Shown here piece by piece: positions 7,160 through 15,531 of a stretch of 64,000 nt of DNA (position 1 is the stretch's first letter; every line of letters starts with the position of its first letter). The notes below the pieces were generated by a model. That model did not search any database and was not told the origin of the DNA. It saw only the letters and a list, made by a program, of their open reading frames with translations. Position numbers and translations under genes: made by a program. This stretch comes from HGM04593 sp045589695 (lineage in GTDB: Bacteria; Bacteroidota; Bacteroidia; Bacteroidales; Bacteroidaceae), in contig JAZNPP010000034.1 in the NCBI GenBank assembly GCA_045589695.1, positions 117,272-181,271 on the forward strand. The letters run 5' to 3'.

Positions 7160-8440
7160 ATGAATAAAGGATTTTTGTGTTTAGTGTCGTTGGTCGCAGT
7201 TGCGTTTATGTCATTGCCGGCTGCTGCGCAGAACGAGAGTTTGGTTACATTGTCGGCTAATGCGTACGTAACAGCGTCACCTGATGAAAATGGGGCGTAT
7301 ATTGATGAAAACCGGTGTGCTGTACGTAATTGGAACGATGCGGATAACGTGATAAGCTTCTACTTCAGAACAGAAAAAAGCGGAAAAATGACAGTGGCGC
7401 TCAATGCAGAGGGACACTCGCAGATAGAGGTTTCTCTCTTGGGAAAAAAGAGGAAGATAAAGCTCGACAGCGATGAACTGACACGTGTCGAGGTCGGGAC
7501 GTTCAATGTAAAGACTCCCGGTTACGTAAAGATGGATGTCCGTGGAGTGAAGATAATCAAAGGCGACAGCTTCGGTAATGTCGCAGCTGTTTATGTCGGC
7601 GGCGATGTGGCTCCTGTCGTATGCGTAGGTCCGGAGTTCAGCACCCACTTCGGGCGTCGCGGCCCGTCGGTGCATTTGGGGTACGTTCTTCCTAAAGAGA
7701 ATGTCGAGTGGTTCTATAACGAGGTTATCGTGCCCGAAGAGGGCGATATCCCTAGCAGCTATTACATGTCCTGCGGTTTCGGGCAGGGTTACTTCGGTAT
7801 GCAGAACAATACTCCGTATAGGAGAAGGGTGCTGTTTTCGGTATGGAGTCCCTATGAGACTGACAATGCGTCAGAGATACCCGACTCTCTGCGTATAGTG
7901 CTTCTCAAGAAGGGCGAGGGCGTGACAGTCCAGGATTTCGGGAACGAAGGCTCCGGAGGACAGAGCTTCATGCACTATGATTGGAAGGCCGGCGAGCGTT
8001 GCCGTTTTCTTATGGGAATAAAGCCTGACGGCAATGGCAATACGGTGTATACAGCCTACTTCTTCGACAACGAAAAGGGCAGGTGGCGTCTTGTGGCGTC
8101 TTTCCGTCGTCCCAAAATTTCCACATGGTACACCAATGCTCACTCTTTCTTGGAGAACTTCAATCCTGTCATGGGCTATATCAATAGAAAGGCATGCTAT
8201 GGCAACCAGTGGGCACGCACCGTGGACGGCAGGTGGGTGCCGGTGACAAAGGCGCGCTTTACGTGCGACACTACAGGGCACGAGAGGCAGCGTCTCGACT
8301 ATAGCGGCGGCGTCGAAGGCGATGCGTTCTTCCTTACTATGGGCGGCTTCTTTGACGACTGCCTGAATTCCGGCACATGGTTTGAGCGTGCTGGCAATGT
8401 GACGGAGGCTCCCGATATTGATTTTTCAACGCTTGAATAG
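7160..8440 (+). CDS. Exported DUF5077/DUF3472 domain protein
   Basis: 426 residues. A signal peptide (about 1-23, ending AAAQ) is followed by a beta-rich domain resembling DUF5077 (about 30-150) and a DUF3472-like domain (about 155-425) with VHLGYVLPKENVEWFYNEV, YYMSCGFGQGYFGMQ and FFLTMGGFFDD. In Bacteroidetes these two domains occur together in secreted proteins, often near carbohydrate-active enzymes; the biochemical role is not established to my knowledge. It has its own promoter and precedes, without cotranscription, the GH109-like gene at 8598, which also acts outside the cytoplasm. Confidence 0.8.
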   Translation: MNKGFLCLVSLVAVAFMSLPAAAQNESLVTLSANAYVTASPDENGAYIDENRCAVRNWNDADNVISFYFRTEKSGKMTVALNAEGHSQIEVSLLGKKRKIKLDSDELTRVEVGTFNVKTPGYVKMDVRGVKIIKGDSFGNVAAVYVGGDVAPVVCVGPEFSTHFGRRGPSVHLGYVLPKENVEWFYNEVIVPEEGDIPSSYYMSCGFGQGYFGMQNNTPYRRRVLFSVWSPYETDNASEIPDSLRIVLLKKGEGVTVQDFGNEGSGGQSFMHYDWKAGERCRFLMGIKPDGNGNTVYTAYFFDNEKGRWRLVASFRRPKISTWYTNAHSFLENFNPVMGYINRKACYGNQWARTVDGRWVPVTKARFTCDTTGHERQRLDYSGGVEGDAFFLTMGGFFDDCLNSGTWFERAGNVTEAPDIDFSTLE

Positions 8441-8476
8441 AATAATCCTTTCAGTTCGGAATTTTTCATGACAAAA

Positions 8477-8507
8477 TTGTGAAGGAATATAATTTTGGCT
8501 ATCTTTG
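8477..8507 (+). promoter_or_regulatory. Promoter of the GH109-like gene
   Basis: TTGT at 8477-8480, a 19-bp gap and TATCTTTG at 8500-8507. The -7 box is an exact TAnnTTTG in its commonest form. It gives a 5' leader of roughly 85 nt before the ATG at 8598. Confidence 0.65.
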
Positions 8508-8561
8508 CAACAAGGCGGCATTGTGCCCGCTTTGCGGTTAGAGATAAAATCGACAGAAAAT

Positions 8562-8592
8562 ATTTAAAACACATTTTTATTTAAAACACATT
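8562..8592 (+). repeat. 14-bp direct repeat in the leader of the GH109-like gene
   Basis: atttaaaacacatt occurs at 8562-8575 and again at 8579-8592, a 17-nt period ending 5 nt before the start codon. The AT-rich repeat replaces any Shine-Dalgarno sequence. AT-rich, unstructured leaders are known to favour translation in Bacteroidetes. Confidence 0.75.
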
Positions 8593-8597
8593 GTAAT

Positions 8598-10271
8598 ATG
8601 AATTTGAAGAAATTTTTCGGTCTTGCCTTGTGCGGTCTTATGGCTCTTGCGGGCTCAACAGCACAGGCGCAGTCACTTTCTCCATCTACAAAGTGGCATT
8701 GGGACAAAGGTACTATCGTAGTTGAAACACCTGAGCGTCCCGCAGGTCAGGAACATGCTTTGAACCTTGCGGTAGCTCCAATCAAGACGGTACGTGTTGC
8801 GTTCGTAGGTCTCGGTATGCGCGGACCTGGCGCAGTGGTACGTTTCTGCCGTATCCCGGGTGTTGAGATAGTAGCTCTTTGCGACTACGAGTACGAACGT
8901 GCTGAGAAGTGTCAGGAAGAACTTCGCAAGCAGGGCCTTATCCCGGCAGACATTTACTATGGCGAGAAGGGTTATGAGGAACTTTGCAAGCGTCCCGACA
9001 TAGACCTCGTTTATGTCGCTGCGGACTGGAACCACCACTATCCCGTAGCGAAGTGCGCTCTGGAGAATGGCAAGCACACTGCAATCGAGGTGCCTTCAGC
9101 AATGAATCTTGAGCAGTGCTGGAGCCTTATCGACCTTGCAGAGAAGACACGTCTTCACTGCTTCATTCTTGAGAACTGCTGCTACGACGACTATGAAATG
9201 AACGCTGTTGGTATGGCTCAGGACGGCGTGTTCGGTGAGATTATGCGTGCTGAGGGCGCTTACATCCACAGCCTCGAATGGTTCTGGGATGCATATTGGA
9301 AGGACCCTGCAGACAACGACGTGGATAACCTCCACTGGCGTTTGAAATATAACAAGGAGAATCGCGGCGACCTCTACGCTACTCACGGCCTCGGCCCCGT
9401 TGCGCAGTGTCTCGACATTCACCGCGGCGACCGCTTCACTACACTGGTCGCTATGGATACCGAACCTTTCTTCGGCAAGGAGCTCGTAAAGGAGAAGACA
9501 GGCAAAGAGTGCAAGGAGTTCCGCAATGGCGACCACACGACAACGCTTATGCGTACAGCTAAGGGTAAGGTAGTGGAGATTCAGCATAACGTTATGACTC
9601 CTCAGCCATACAACCGTTTGTTCAAGCTCACAGGTACAAAGGGTTACGCAACGAAGTATCCTTCACCCGAGCTCGCGCTTTCAGGCGATGCGCTTAAGGG
9701 CACAGGCGCTCCTCAGGTAGACAACCTCAACGCTCACGGCTTTATGAGCGCAGAGCAGAGAGATGCTATGATGAAGAAGTACTACCATCCCATTCTTAAG
9801 AAGTATGTTGAGAAGGGTCGCGACCTCGGTCATGGCGGTATGGACTTCGTAATGGACTCTCGTCTTGTATATTGCTTGCAGAACGGTCTTCCTCTCGACA
9901 TGGACGTTTACGACTTGGCTGAGTGGTGCTGCTTGGCAGAACTCGGTACATTGTCAATGGACAACAACTGCGCCTCTGTAACATTCCCCGACTTCACACG
10001 CGGTTACTGGAATGTTCAGAAAGGTTACAAGCATGCGTACGCTACTCCTGAGGCAGAGGCTGCCACAGAGGCAGAGGCAGAGGCTTACACCGCAGCTCAG
10101 AAGAAGGTTACGGCTCAGAAGAACCTTTGGGCTCTCTACGATGCAGTGAAGGCCGCTAAGGCTGCCGGTAACGCAAAAGCAGAGGCTGCTGCGCAGAAGA
10201 AGCTCAACTCGGCTAAGGCATCGGCTGACAAGGCTATCGCTAAGGAGTTGAAGAAGGCTTTGAAGAAGTAA
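8598..10271 (+). CDS. Exported Gfo/Idh/MocA-family protein, GH109-like, with Ala/Lys/Glu-rich tail
   Basis: 557 residues. Signal peptide 1-25 (AQA), then a Rossmann domain with FVGLGMRGPGAVVRF, and the conserved core NHHYPVAKCALENGKHTAIE, FILENCCYDDYEMNAV and FGEIMRAEGAYIHSL. This is the pattern of glycoside hydrolase family 109, which uses NAD+ in a retaining redox mechanism on alpha-N-acetylgalactosaminides; an oxidoreductase role cannot be excluded. From about residue 480 the last ~78 residues are an Ala/Lys/Glu/Gln-rich helix (for example AEAAAQKKLNSAKASADKAI) not found in typical GH109 proteins of about 450 residues. Codon choice is very regular, suggesting high expression. It has its own promoter and ends at a long hairpin. 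Confidence 0.8.
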   Translation: MNLKKFFGLALCGLMALAGSTAQAQSLSPSTKWHWDKGTIVVETPERPAGQEHALNLAVAPIKTVRVAFVGLGMRGPGAVVRFCRIPGVEIVALCDYEYERAEKCQEELRKQGLIPADIYYGEKGYEELCKRPDIDLVYVAADWNHHYPVAKCALENGKHTAIEVPSAMNLEQCWSLIDLAEKTRLHCFILENCCYDDYEMNAVGMAQDGVFGEIMRAEGAYIHSLEWFWDAYWKDPADNDVDNLHWRLKYNKENRGDLYATHGLGPVAQCLDIHRGDRFTTLVAMDTEPFFGKELVKEKTGKECKEFRNGDHTTTLMRTAKGKVVEIQHNVMTPQPYNRLFKLTGTKGYATKYPSPELALSGDALKGTGAPQVDNLNAHGFMSAEQRDAMMKKYYHPILKKYVEKGRDLGHGGMDFVMDSRLVYCLQNGLPLDMDVYDLAEWCCLAELGTLSMDNNCASVTFPDFTRGYWNVQKGYKHAYATPEAEAATEAEAEAYTAAQKKVTAQKNLWALYDAVKAAKAAGNAKAEAAAQKKLNSAKASADKAIAKELKKALKK

Positions 10272-10284
10272 AAGTAGATAAATA

Positions 10285-10339
10285 AACAATAAACATCAGG
10301 GGCACTCCTTTTTTTGGAGTGCCCCTGATGTTTATTGTT
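10285..10339. terminator. 24-bp perfect hairpin between convergent genes
   Basis: Arms 10285-10308 and 10316-10339 are perfectly complementary over 24 bp with a 7-T loop. It lies 13 nt after the GH109-like stop and touches the stop codon of the convergent XRE gene, so it probably ends transcription from both sides. The usual U-tract after the stem is absent; the run of T is in the loop. Confidence 0.75.
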
Positions 10340-10550
10340 ATATGTTCCCGTTCAGTTCGTCATTATAGTATTGTAAAAAATTGTGCCCAAGAATTTTAGA
10401 GATTTTTATAAGTAATGCAGTGTCTATACTCTCTCTCTTAAATATATTATATACATTGCTCCTATCACAATGCAGTTGCCTTGCTAACCACGAAGGTGAT
10501 CGACCTTGTTCGTAGAAGATACGTTCTATAATATTCCCGATATGTATCAT
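10338..10550 (-). CDS. Small XRE-family helix-turn-helix regulator
   Basis: 70 residues from the ATG at 10550 (MIHIGNIIERIFYEQGRSPS). The region LARQLHCDRSNVYNIFKRES is a lambda-repressor-like helix-turn-helix, and TALLIKISKILGHNFLQYY is the usual continuation in single-domain Bacteroidales XRE proteins. An in-frame start at 10649 would add 33 residues that look non-conserved. It is transcribed away from the AT-rich lipoprotein gene, with about 560 nt of palindrome-rich spacer between them, which makes the spacer a candidate target. Target and ligand are unknown. Confidence 0.75.
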   Translation of the reverse strand: MIHIGNIIERIFYEQGRSPSWLARQLHCDRSNVYNIFKRESIDTALLIKISKILGHNFLQYYNDELNGNI

Positions 10551-10712
10551 ATTACATACAATAGCCGTACCTCCCTCCCTGGTACGATAAATATATAAGG
10601 CGTGGGAGTCTATCACTGTACTCGTTTCACAGTATAAAGGCTCTCGCATTGCCCATTGTCGTTGAAACGAGCAACGCGAAAAAACCCCACGCCGATATGT
10701 AATATGAAATTC

Positions 10713-10734
10713 CCCTTTATTTGCAAATAAAGGG
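10713..10734. repeat. 22-bp perfect palindrome
   Basis: ccctttatttg followed directly by caaataaaggg: an uninterrupted 22-bp palindrome. A two-fold symmetric DNA-binding site or a cruciform-forming element fits better than a terminator, since it lies 163 nt upstream of the XRE start and has no U-tract. Confidence 0.7.
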
Positions 10735-10996
10735 CATACATAGAGACATATCCATAGGGCATTTACCGTTGCTTTGTTTTCGACGACAATTATGAATTTG
10801 CGAGATTCTATACTGCCAAAACCAAAGTGTTGCGTAAACGCCTTTTAATCCCGAAAGATCAATACAAATGTAAATAAAAAAATAAATCTTTCCTAATATC
10901 CTTTGTTTTTTGTTCCATTTTGAATTTGCGTGCAATTATATTCTACAAAATGTGCAAAAAAGCAAACAATTGTGACTTTAAAGGACTTTTTCGTTT

Positions 10997-11020
10997 GTTT
11001 ACATTTGTAAAAATGTAAAC
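10997..11020. promoter_or_regulatory. 9-bp inverted repeat, candidate operator
   Basis: gtttacatt (10997-11005) and aatgtaaac (11012-11020) are separated by 6 bp. It lies 95 nt upstream of the lipoprotein start. Size and spacing suit a dimeric helix-turn-helix protein such as the adjacent XRE regulator; this is inferred from position only. Confidence 0.4.
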
Positions 11021-11114
11021 ACGACTAATTATTTGAGTTTGATTATTAGTGCGTCATTTTTTTTGATTTAGTTCGGCTCCAATTGATTAACAATTAAACT
11101 CCTCCAATGTTTAA

Positions 11115-13358
11115 ATGAATTATTGTAGTGTATTTAAAAAAATATTCTTACTCGCTTTGTTGATTTCCTTTGTTTCGGGATGCGATTTGCTAACACCGCC
11201 AGAGATTGCGGAAGGTGGAAGTGACAATTTTGGAGACAGCTCAAATGATACGGTATTCTTGGTGAGAGAGGATGTCGGTTCTTTTGAAAGTATGCTTATA
11301 TCTAATTCCGGATATATGGTGGGAGTAAAAAAAGATTCCAGCTATAATCATGTAGTATATATGGATTCAATAGCTGTTAGCGAACAGTCTGCATTGGTTG
11401 CATACATTGACTCAATAGGAAGAATTCATAAGTTATACCATAATGGAGATTTAATTAACGTGTCTTACAAGTCAGGGTCGGACAAGCAAGCATGTATTAC
11501 ATATACAAACGATAAAGGGAATCTTGAAACCGAAATAATTAATTTGTCTTCAAAATCCGTCAGTACAAGAGCTGGTGATGTTTTGGATCCATATGATATA
11601 TTCAGTCTTGCAACTGTAGGAAAAGATGCGGCTGAAATTATGACAGCTCTTGCAAAAAACAAGAAATTTAATACAGAGCTTGTTAATCAGACAATTGCAA
11701 CAGGAGAAGCTATTGCGGCTTTTTCATACGGAAATACGGTAACTACAATTGGTCTTGCATCAATCGCTATTCTGTCAGCGGCAACCACTCCGGCGCTTAT
11801 TATTGCCTCGGTATTAGGCATTATTGACATTGCCAATGCGGTTATAAATGATTGGCAAAACATGATATCAGACATCTATTTTGGTTCATTAGTTCCGGTT
11901 ACCGGAGATGCTGTTCAACTCTCCGACAAACATTTTGTCATAAATTATACATTGAACAATGTCGAAGAGAATAAAACAAACTTTAATGTTGGTGTAATTA
12001 TCTCTAATGGTCTACTTATAACAAAGAACCATTGTCTTATTAAAAAAAGCATACCTTACTCATCTAAAGATGAAGGCCGTATAATAATTGACACAGGCAG
12101 TATTAATGCAAAGTTTGGGGATAAGTTGAAATACAGAATTTTTGTTGAACCCGCAGACAATAATGGACTAGGAATAGGTGACAATGGTTTTGAATGGGAC
12201 GACAAAATTCTTGATTATTGGAAATATGGAGAAGTAAAGACTTTAGAGATTGGAGAGCCGCGAATAAAGGTCGTCAGTTCAGAACAGACCAAAGTTGAAA
12301 GCAATAATGGCCATAACTATATATTTAGTTTTGACGTAGATGTATTGAACGATATTCCATTTGATGTAGATGAATGGGGTGTTGCTATATATGAAACGTT
12401 TTCAGATTCTTGTGACAATGTAAATGATTGGGTAGACAAGAAAATCTTAAATGGAAAGGGCGTAAAGACATCATCATTCACAATTAATATAAATGGGATA
12501 TTCATGAATGAGGAACATTTTCCATATGTACCCATGATGAATTATTTTGCAATACCTTATGTGTCTTTTGATGGGCATACATATGCAATAAATAAAGGAA
12601 CACTTCATAAGGTTGCCCTTTCTTACCAACCGGAAGCTAAAGCAAAGATTGTAGAAATTTACGAGTCCAAATTTTTAGATTATTATGGAAAATTAGAACT
12701 TTCATACGACATTGAAGCACGGATTTATACAAATCAAAAAATAGAACATTTTCTAAAGGTAAATTCAGATTCAGATTTTGCGGAAATAGAACTAAAAAAT
12801 GATCAATTTGATGTGTCTACAGGTATTCAGGAAATAACGTATGCCTTAAAAATTAAGTATGATGTTAGAGGAGCTATTAGCAATCAATTTATTTTCAATG
12901 TTGATATAAGTATTCAAATCTGTTCTGATGCATTTCCTGAATTAATGAACGAACCATTTGTTATTAGAGAAATAAAACTTGATAATAATACTTATTATGC
13001 TTCTGATCCTTTTGATCCTTTAGATCCTTTAGATGAGGTAGGTAATCGTCTTTATTGTAATTGTCCTGCAGATGTAATAGAAAGTATAACAATAGTAGAT
13101 GAAGGGTGTACTGAAGAATATACCGAAGCAGTTCATTGTGAAGATGACCACCACAATCTTACAAAGCTTTGCGCTTTGTCGCAGGTGTCGGCTATACAAT
13201 TTGATGAAGAGTCAAATCGCTTTTATTTTGAAGTGAAACCACTCAGCGGCCATTATGCATATAAGGTGTGCGTTCATAAGTTTAGATTTAAAATTGCCTG
13301 GAAATATTTAGGAATAGCAACATACTCTATTCCCCTAACTGTAACTTTAAGAAGGTAA
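11115..13358 (+). CDS. Large lipoprotein of unknown function, atypically AT-rich
   Basis: 747 residues. The N-terminus ends in the lipobox ISFVSGC, so Cys23 should be lipidated. Residues about 165-255 form a helical, partly hydrophobic stretch (TVTTIGLASIAILSAATTPA) that could sit in a membrane or a helical bundle. From about 260 on the protein is beta-rich, resembling a string of Ig-like domains without a family signature I recognise. A DPFDPLDPLDE linker near residue 633 separates a Cys-rich C-terminal domain (CNCPADVI, VDEGCTEEY, HCEDDHHNLTKLC). Codon use is much more AT-rich than in the flanking core genes, which suggests acquisition. Likely surface-exposed or periplasmic; I do not recognise it. 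Confidence 0.75.
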   Translation: MNYCSVFKKIFLLALLISFVSGCDLLTPPEIAEGGSDNFGDSSNDTVFLVREDVGSFESMLISNSGYMVGVKKDSSYNHVVYMDSIAVSEQSALVAYIDSIGRIHKLYHNGDLINVSYKSGSDKQACITYTNDKGNLETEIINLSSKSVSTRAGDVLDPYDIFSLATVGKDAAEIMTALAKNKKFNTELVNQTIATGEAIAAFSYGNTVTTIGLASIAILSAATTPALIIASVLGIIDIANAVINDWQNMISDIYFGSLVPVTGDAVQLSDKHFVINYTLNNVEENKTNFNVGVIISNGLLITKNHCLIKKSIPYSSKDEGRIIIDTGSINAKFGDKLKYRIFVEPADNNGLGIGDNGFEWDDKILDYWKYGEVKTLEIGEPRIKVVSSEQTKVESNNGHNYIFSFDVDVLNDIPFDVDEWGVAIYETFSDSCDNVNDWVDKKILNGKGVKTSSFTININGIFMNEEHFPYVPMMNYFAIPYVSFDGHTYAINKGTLHKVALSYQPEAKAKIVEIYESKFLDYYGKLELSYDIEARIYTNQKIEHFLKVNSDSDFAEIELKNDQFDVSTGIQEITYALKIKYDVRGAISNQFIFNVDISIQICSDAFPELMNEPFVIREIKLDNNTYYASDPFDPLDPLDEVGNRLYCNCPADVIESITIVDEGCTEEYTEAVHCEDDHHNLTKLCALSQVSAIQFDEESNRFYFEVKPLSGHYAYKVCVHKFRFKIAWKYLGIATYSIPLTVTLRR
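13005..13031 (+). repeat. Three tandem 9-bp units inside the large lipoprotein gene
   Basis: gatcctttt, gatccttta, gatccttta in a row encode Asp-Pro-Phe, Asp-Pro-Leu, Asp-Pro-Leu. The unit is a multiple of three, so slippage would change linker length without breaking the frame. Confidence 0.8.
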
Positions 13359-13575
13359 ATTAATCAGTTTTTAGCGTTCCTTTTTTTGTTATTTTTTCGG
13401 GGCGTTCCTAATGTCAATGATTTGTTTATACACAATCTTTGACACATTGCTTATTTCTTAGTTTTTGCTTAAAAATCCAAATTTGAGCTTTTTTATTAAT
13501 CTTAAGGTTTTTTGTTAAAAAATCTTTGTTTTTTAATAATTTATCGCTTTAAATAGCTTTATTACGGAATTTTAC

Positions 13576-13583
13576 TATTTTTG
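13576..13583 (+). promoter_or_regulatory. -7 box for the aroF operon
   Basis: TATTTTTG is an exact TAnnTTTG element 91 nt before the aroF ATG. No TTTG is found at 19-21 bp spacing, so the -33 half is not supported. Confidence 0.45.
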
Positions 13584-13610
13584 CGATTTAAATAAAAATA
13601 GCAAACATTA

Positions 13611-13646
13611 TGTCATCTTTATGCGAGATGCTGTAAGAAGATGACA
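13611..13646 (+). promoter_or_regulatory. Leader stem-loop before aroF
   Basis: tgtcatctt (13611-13619) and aagatgaca (13638-13646) form a 9-bp stem with an 18-nt loop in the predicted aroF leader. An 8-codon frame, MSSLCEML (13610-13636), lies within it but has no aromatic codons. Any regulatory role is unproven. Confidence 0.35.
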
Positions 13647-13674
13647 ATTAATTTTAAAAAGAAAAAATATAACT

Positions 13675-14688
13675 ATGATAGCAGTATTAAAGCATGGAGT
13701 AACAAAGGCCCAGCAGGATAATCTTATCCATTGGCTTGAGGCGCAGGGCGTGAGGGTGCATCTATCCGAGGGTGAGATGCAGACAGTAGTCGGACTTATC
13801 GGCGACACACGCAACGTTGATATTGACCTGCTCTCAGGGCTTGAGATAGTAGACAGTGTTACACGTGTTACCGATCCGTTCAAGAGCGCTAACCGCAGTT
13901 TTCATCCCGAAGATACTGTAATCGTCGTAGGCAAGGGCGAGAATGAGGCTAAGATAGGCGGAGGCCATTTCGCAATTATGGCAGGCCCATGCTCGGTCGA
14001 GAGCGAGGAGCAGATTTTGGCTGTAGCTACGGCCGTAAAGGCTTCGGGCGCTAACATCCTGCGCGGAGGCGCTTTCAAGCCTCGTACTTCGCCATACGAT
14101 TTTCAGGGCTTGCGTGCCGAGGGTCTTCAGCTGTTGCTGAAGGCTCGTGAGGCGACCGGGCTGCCCATCGTTACCGAAATTATGTCGGCTTCGCATCTTG
14201 ACCTTTTTGCCGACGTGGATATTATTCAGGTAGGCGCGCGTAACATGCAGAACTTTGAGCTGCTTAAGGAACTTGGTCGCTGCGACAAGCCTATTCTTCT
14301 CAAGCGAGGCATGTCGGCTACGCTCAAGGAGTTGCTTATGAGTGCAGAATATATAATGTCCGAGGGCAACGAGCAGGTTATTCTTTGCGAACGAGGCATC
14401 CGCAGCTACGACACCTATACACGCAATGTGCTTGACCTTGCCGCCGTGCCTGTTCTGCACGGCCTTACCCACCTGCCGGTTGTGGTAGATCCGAGCCATG
14501 CGACAGGCGTTTCACGCCTGGTGCGTCCTATGGCCTGTGCGGCATGTGCGTCTGGCGCCGACGGTCTTATCATCGAGGTACATAACAACCCTGTATGCGC
14601 TTTGTGCGACGGCGCGCAGTCGCTTACTCCCGAACAGTTCGACGAGGTCGCTCAGCGTGTCCGTGAGATACGCGGCATAATGCGTTAA
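13675..14688 (+). CDS. aroF: 3-deoxy-7-phosphoheptulonate synthase (DAHP synthase, type I-beta)
   Basis: 337 residues. It joins PEP and erythrose 4-phosphate to DAHP, the entry step of the shikimate pathway. Residues 1-70 (MIAVLKHGVTKAQQDNLIHW) are the ferredoxin-like regulatory domain seen in Thermotoga-type enzymes, where it mediates feedback by aromatic amino acids. The barrel follows with FAIMAGPCSVESEEQI, RGGAFKPRTSPYDFQG, QVGARNMQNF, KPILLKRGM and VDPSHATG. First gene of an aromatic amino acid operon; tyrA starts 7 nt after its stop. Confidence 0.95.
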   Translation: MIAVLKHGVTKAQQDNLIHWLEAQGVRVHLSEGEMQTVVGLIGDTRNVDIDLLSGLEIVDSVTRVTDPFKSANRSFHPEDTVIVVGKGENEAKIGGGHFAIMAGPCSVESEEQILAVATAVKASGANILRGGAFKPRTSPYDFQGLRAEGLQLLLKAREATGLPIVTEIMSASHLDLFADVDIIQVGARNMQNFELLKELGRCDKPILLKRGMSATLKELLMSAEYIMSEGNEQVILCERGIRSYDTYTRNVLDLAAVPVLHGLTHLPVVVDPSHATGVSRLVRPMACAACASGADGLIIEVHNNPVCALCDGAQSLTPEQFDEVAQRVREIRGIMR

Positions 14689-14695
14689 TGGTATT

Positions 14696-15523
14696 ATGGT
14701 TGTCGGGATTGTTGGTTTGGGGCTTATCGGCGGCTCGGCGGCTAAGGCGTACAAGGCCGGCGGCCACACCGTATATGCTTACGACATAAACAGCGGCATA
14801 TTGGGCTTTGCCCGGCTTGAGGGCGTGGCCGATGCGGAGCTGTCGGAACAGAATATAGCGCAGTGTGAATTGTTGCTGCTGGCTGCTACGCCAAAGGCGT
14901 CGGCCGGCTATCTCAAGGAGAACGCTGAGCATATATCTCCTGAGAGTCTTGTGGTGGACTTCTGCGGAACAAAGAGCATGATATGCGAGGTAGGCTTTTC
15001 GTTGGCAAGACAATACGGCTTCACCTTTGTGGGCGGTCATCCTATGGCAGGCTTGCAGTACTCAGGCTATAAATATTCAAAGCCGACGCTTTTCAACGGA
15101 GCATCGTTCATAATGGTGCCTCCGGCGCACGACGACATAGCTCTGCTTGCCCGTGTGAAAGAGTCGCTTGCTCCGCTTGGCTTCAAGAAGCATGTCGTCT
15201 CCACGGCTGCTTTCCACGACTACATGATTGCCTACACCTCCCAGATGTGCCACGTTGTCTCCAACGCTTTCATCAAGAGCCCGGCAGCAAAGTCGCACAG
15301 GGGTTACAGCGCCGGCAGTTTCCGTGATTTTACAAGGGTCTCACGTCTTAACGAGGATATGTGGACCGAACTGTTTATAGAAAACAAGGAGCATCTTCTT
15401 CCTGAACTCGAACTGCTTATATCGTCACTCTGCGAGTATCGTGACGCAATAGCTTCGGGCGATGCCGACACTCTGCGACAGCTGTTGCGTGACGGACGCA
15501 TCGCAAAGGAGAATGCAGAATAA
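14696..15523 (+). CDS. tyrA: Prephenate dehydrogenase
   Basis: 275 residues. The N-terminal Rossmann motif is VVGIVGLGLIGGSAAKAY, followed by the substrate region FVGGHPMAG and a C-terminal helical dimerisation domain with HDYMIAYTSQMCHVVSNAF. The enzyme oxidatively decarboxylates prephenate to 4-hydroxyphenylpyruvate for tyrosine. There is no fused chorismate mutase or ACT domain; the mutase is on PheA. Lies 7 nt after aroF and 8 nt before aroB. Confidence 0.93.
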   Translation: MVVGIVGLGLIGGSAAKAYKAGGHTVYAYDINSGILGFARLEGVADAELSEQNIAQCELLLLAATPKASAGYLKENAEHISPESLVVDFCGTKSMICEVGFSLARQYGFTFVGGHPMAGLQYSGYKYSKPTLFNGASFIMVPPAHDDIALLARVKESLAPLGFKKHVVSTAAFHDYMIAYTSQMCHVVSNAFIKSPAAKSHRGYSAGSFRDFTRVSRLNEDMWTELFIENKEHLLPELELLISSLCEYRDAIASGDADTLRQLLRDGRIAKENAE

Positions 15524-15531
15524 TAGAGTAT

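Larger units (their letters stand above)
10551..11114. other. AT-rich spacer between the XRE gene and the large lipoprotein gene
   Basis: About 560 nt with no convincing gene. A 72-codon minus-strand frame (10717-10935) has no recognisable features. The spacer holds a 22-bp perfect palindrome at 10713-10734, a 9-bp inverted repeat at 10997-11020, and the 9-mer gaatttgcg twice (10794-10802 and 10921-10929). It must contain the promoters of the two divergent genes, but no exact -33/-7 pair was found. Confidence 0.6.
13359..13674. other. AT-rich spacer before the aromatic amino acid cluster
   Basis: 316 nt, very T-rich. The 7-mer gcgttcc occurs at 13374-13380 and 13402-13408, on either side of a T-run, which may include the end of the lipoprotein transcript. 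The aroF promoter box and leader hairpin are listed separately; nothing else was seen. Confidence 0.6.

Noticed and set aside
10717..10935. 72-codon minus-strand frame in the AT-rich spacer
   Set aside because: No promoter box, no recognised motif, and it runs through the 22-bp palindrome; length is within chance for this composition.
13610..13636. 8-codon leader frame (MSSLCEML) as an attenuator of aroF
   Set aside because: It has no Phe, Tyr or Trp codons, and the hairpin is not followed by a U-tract.
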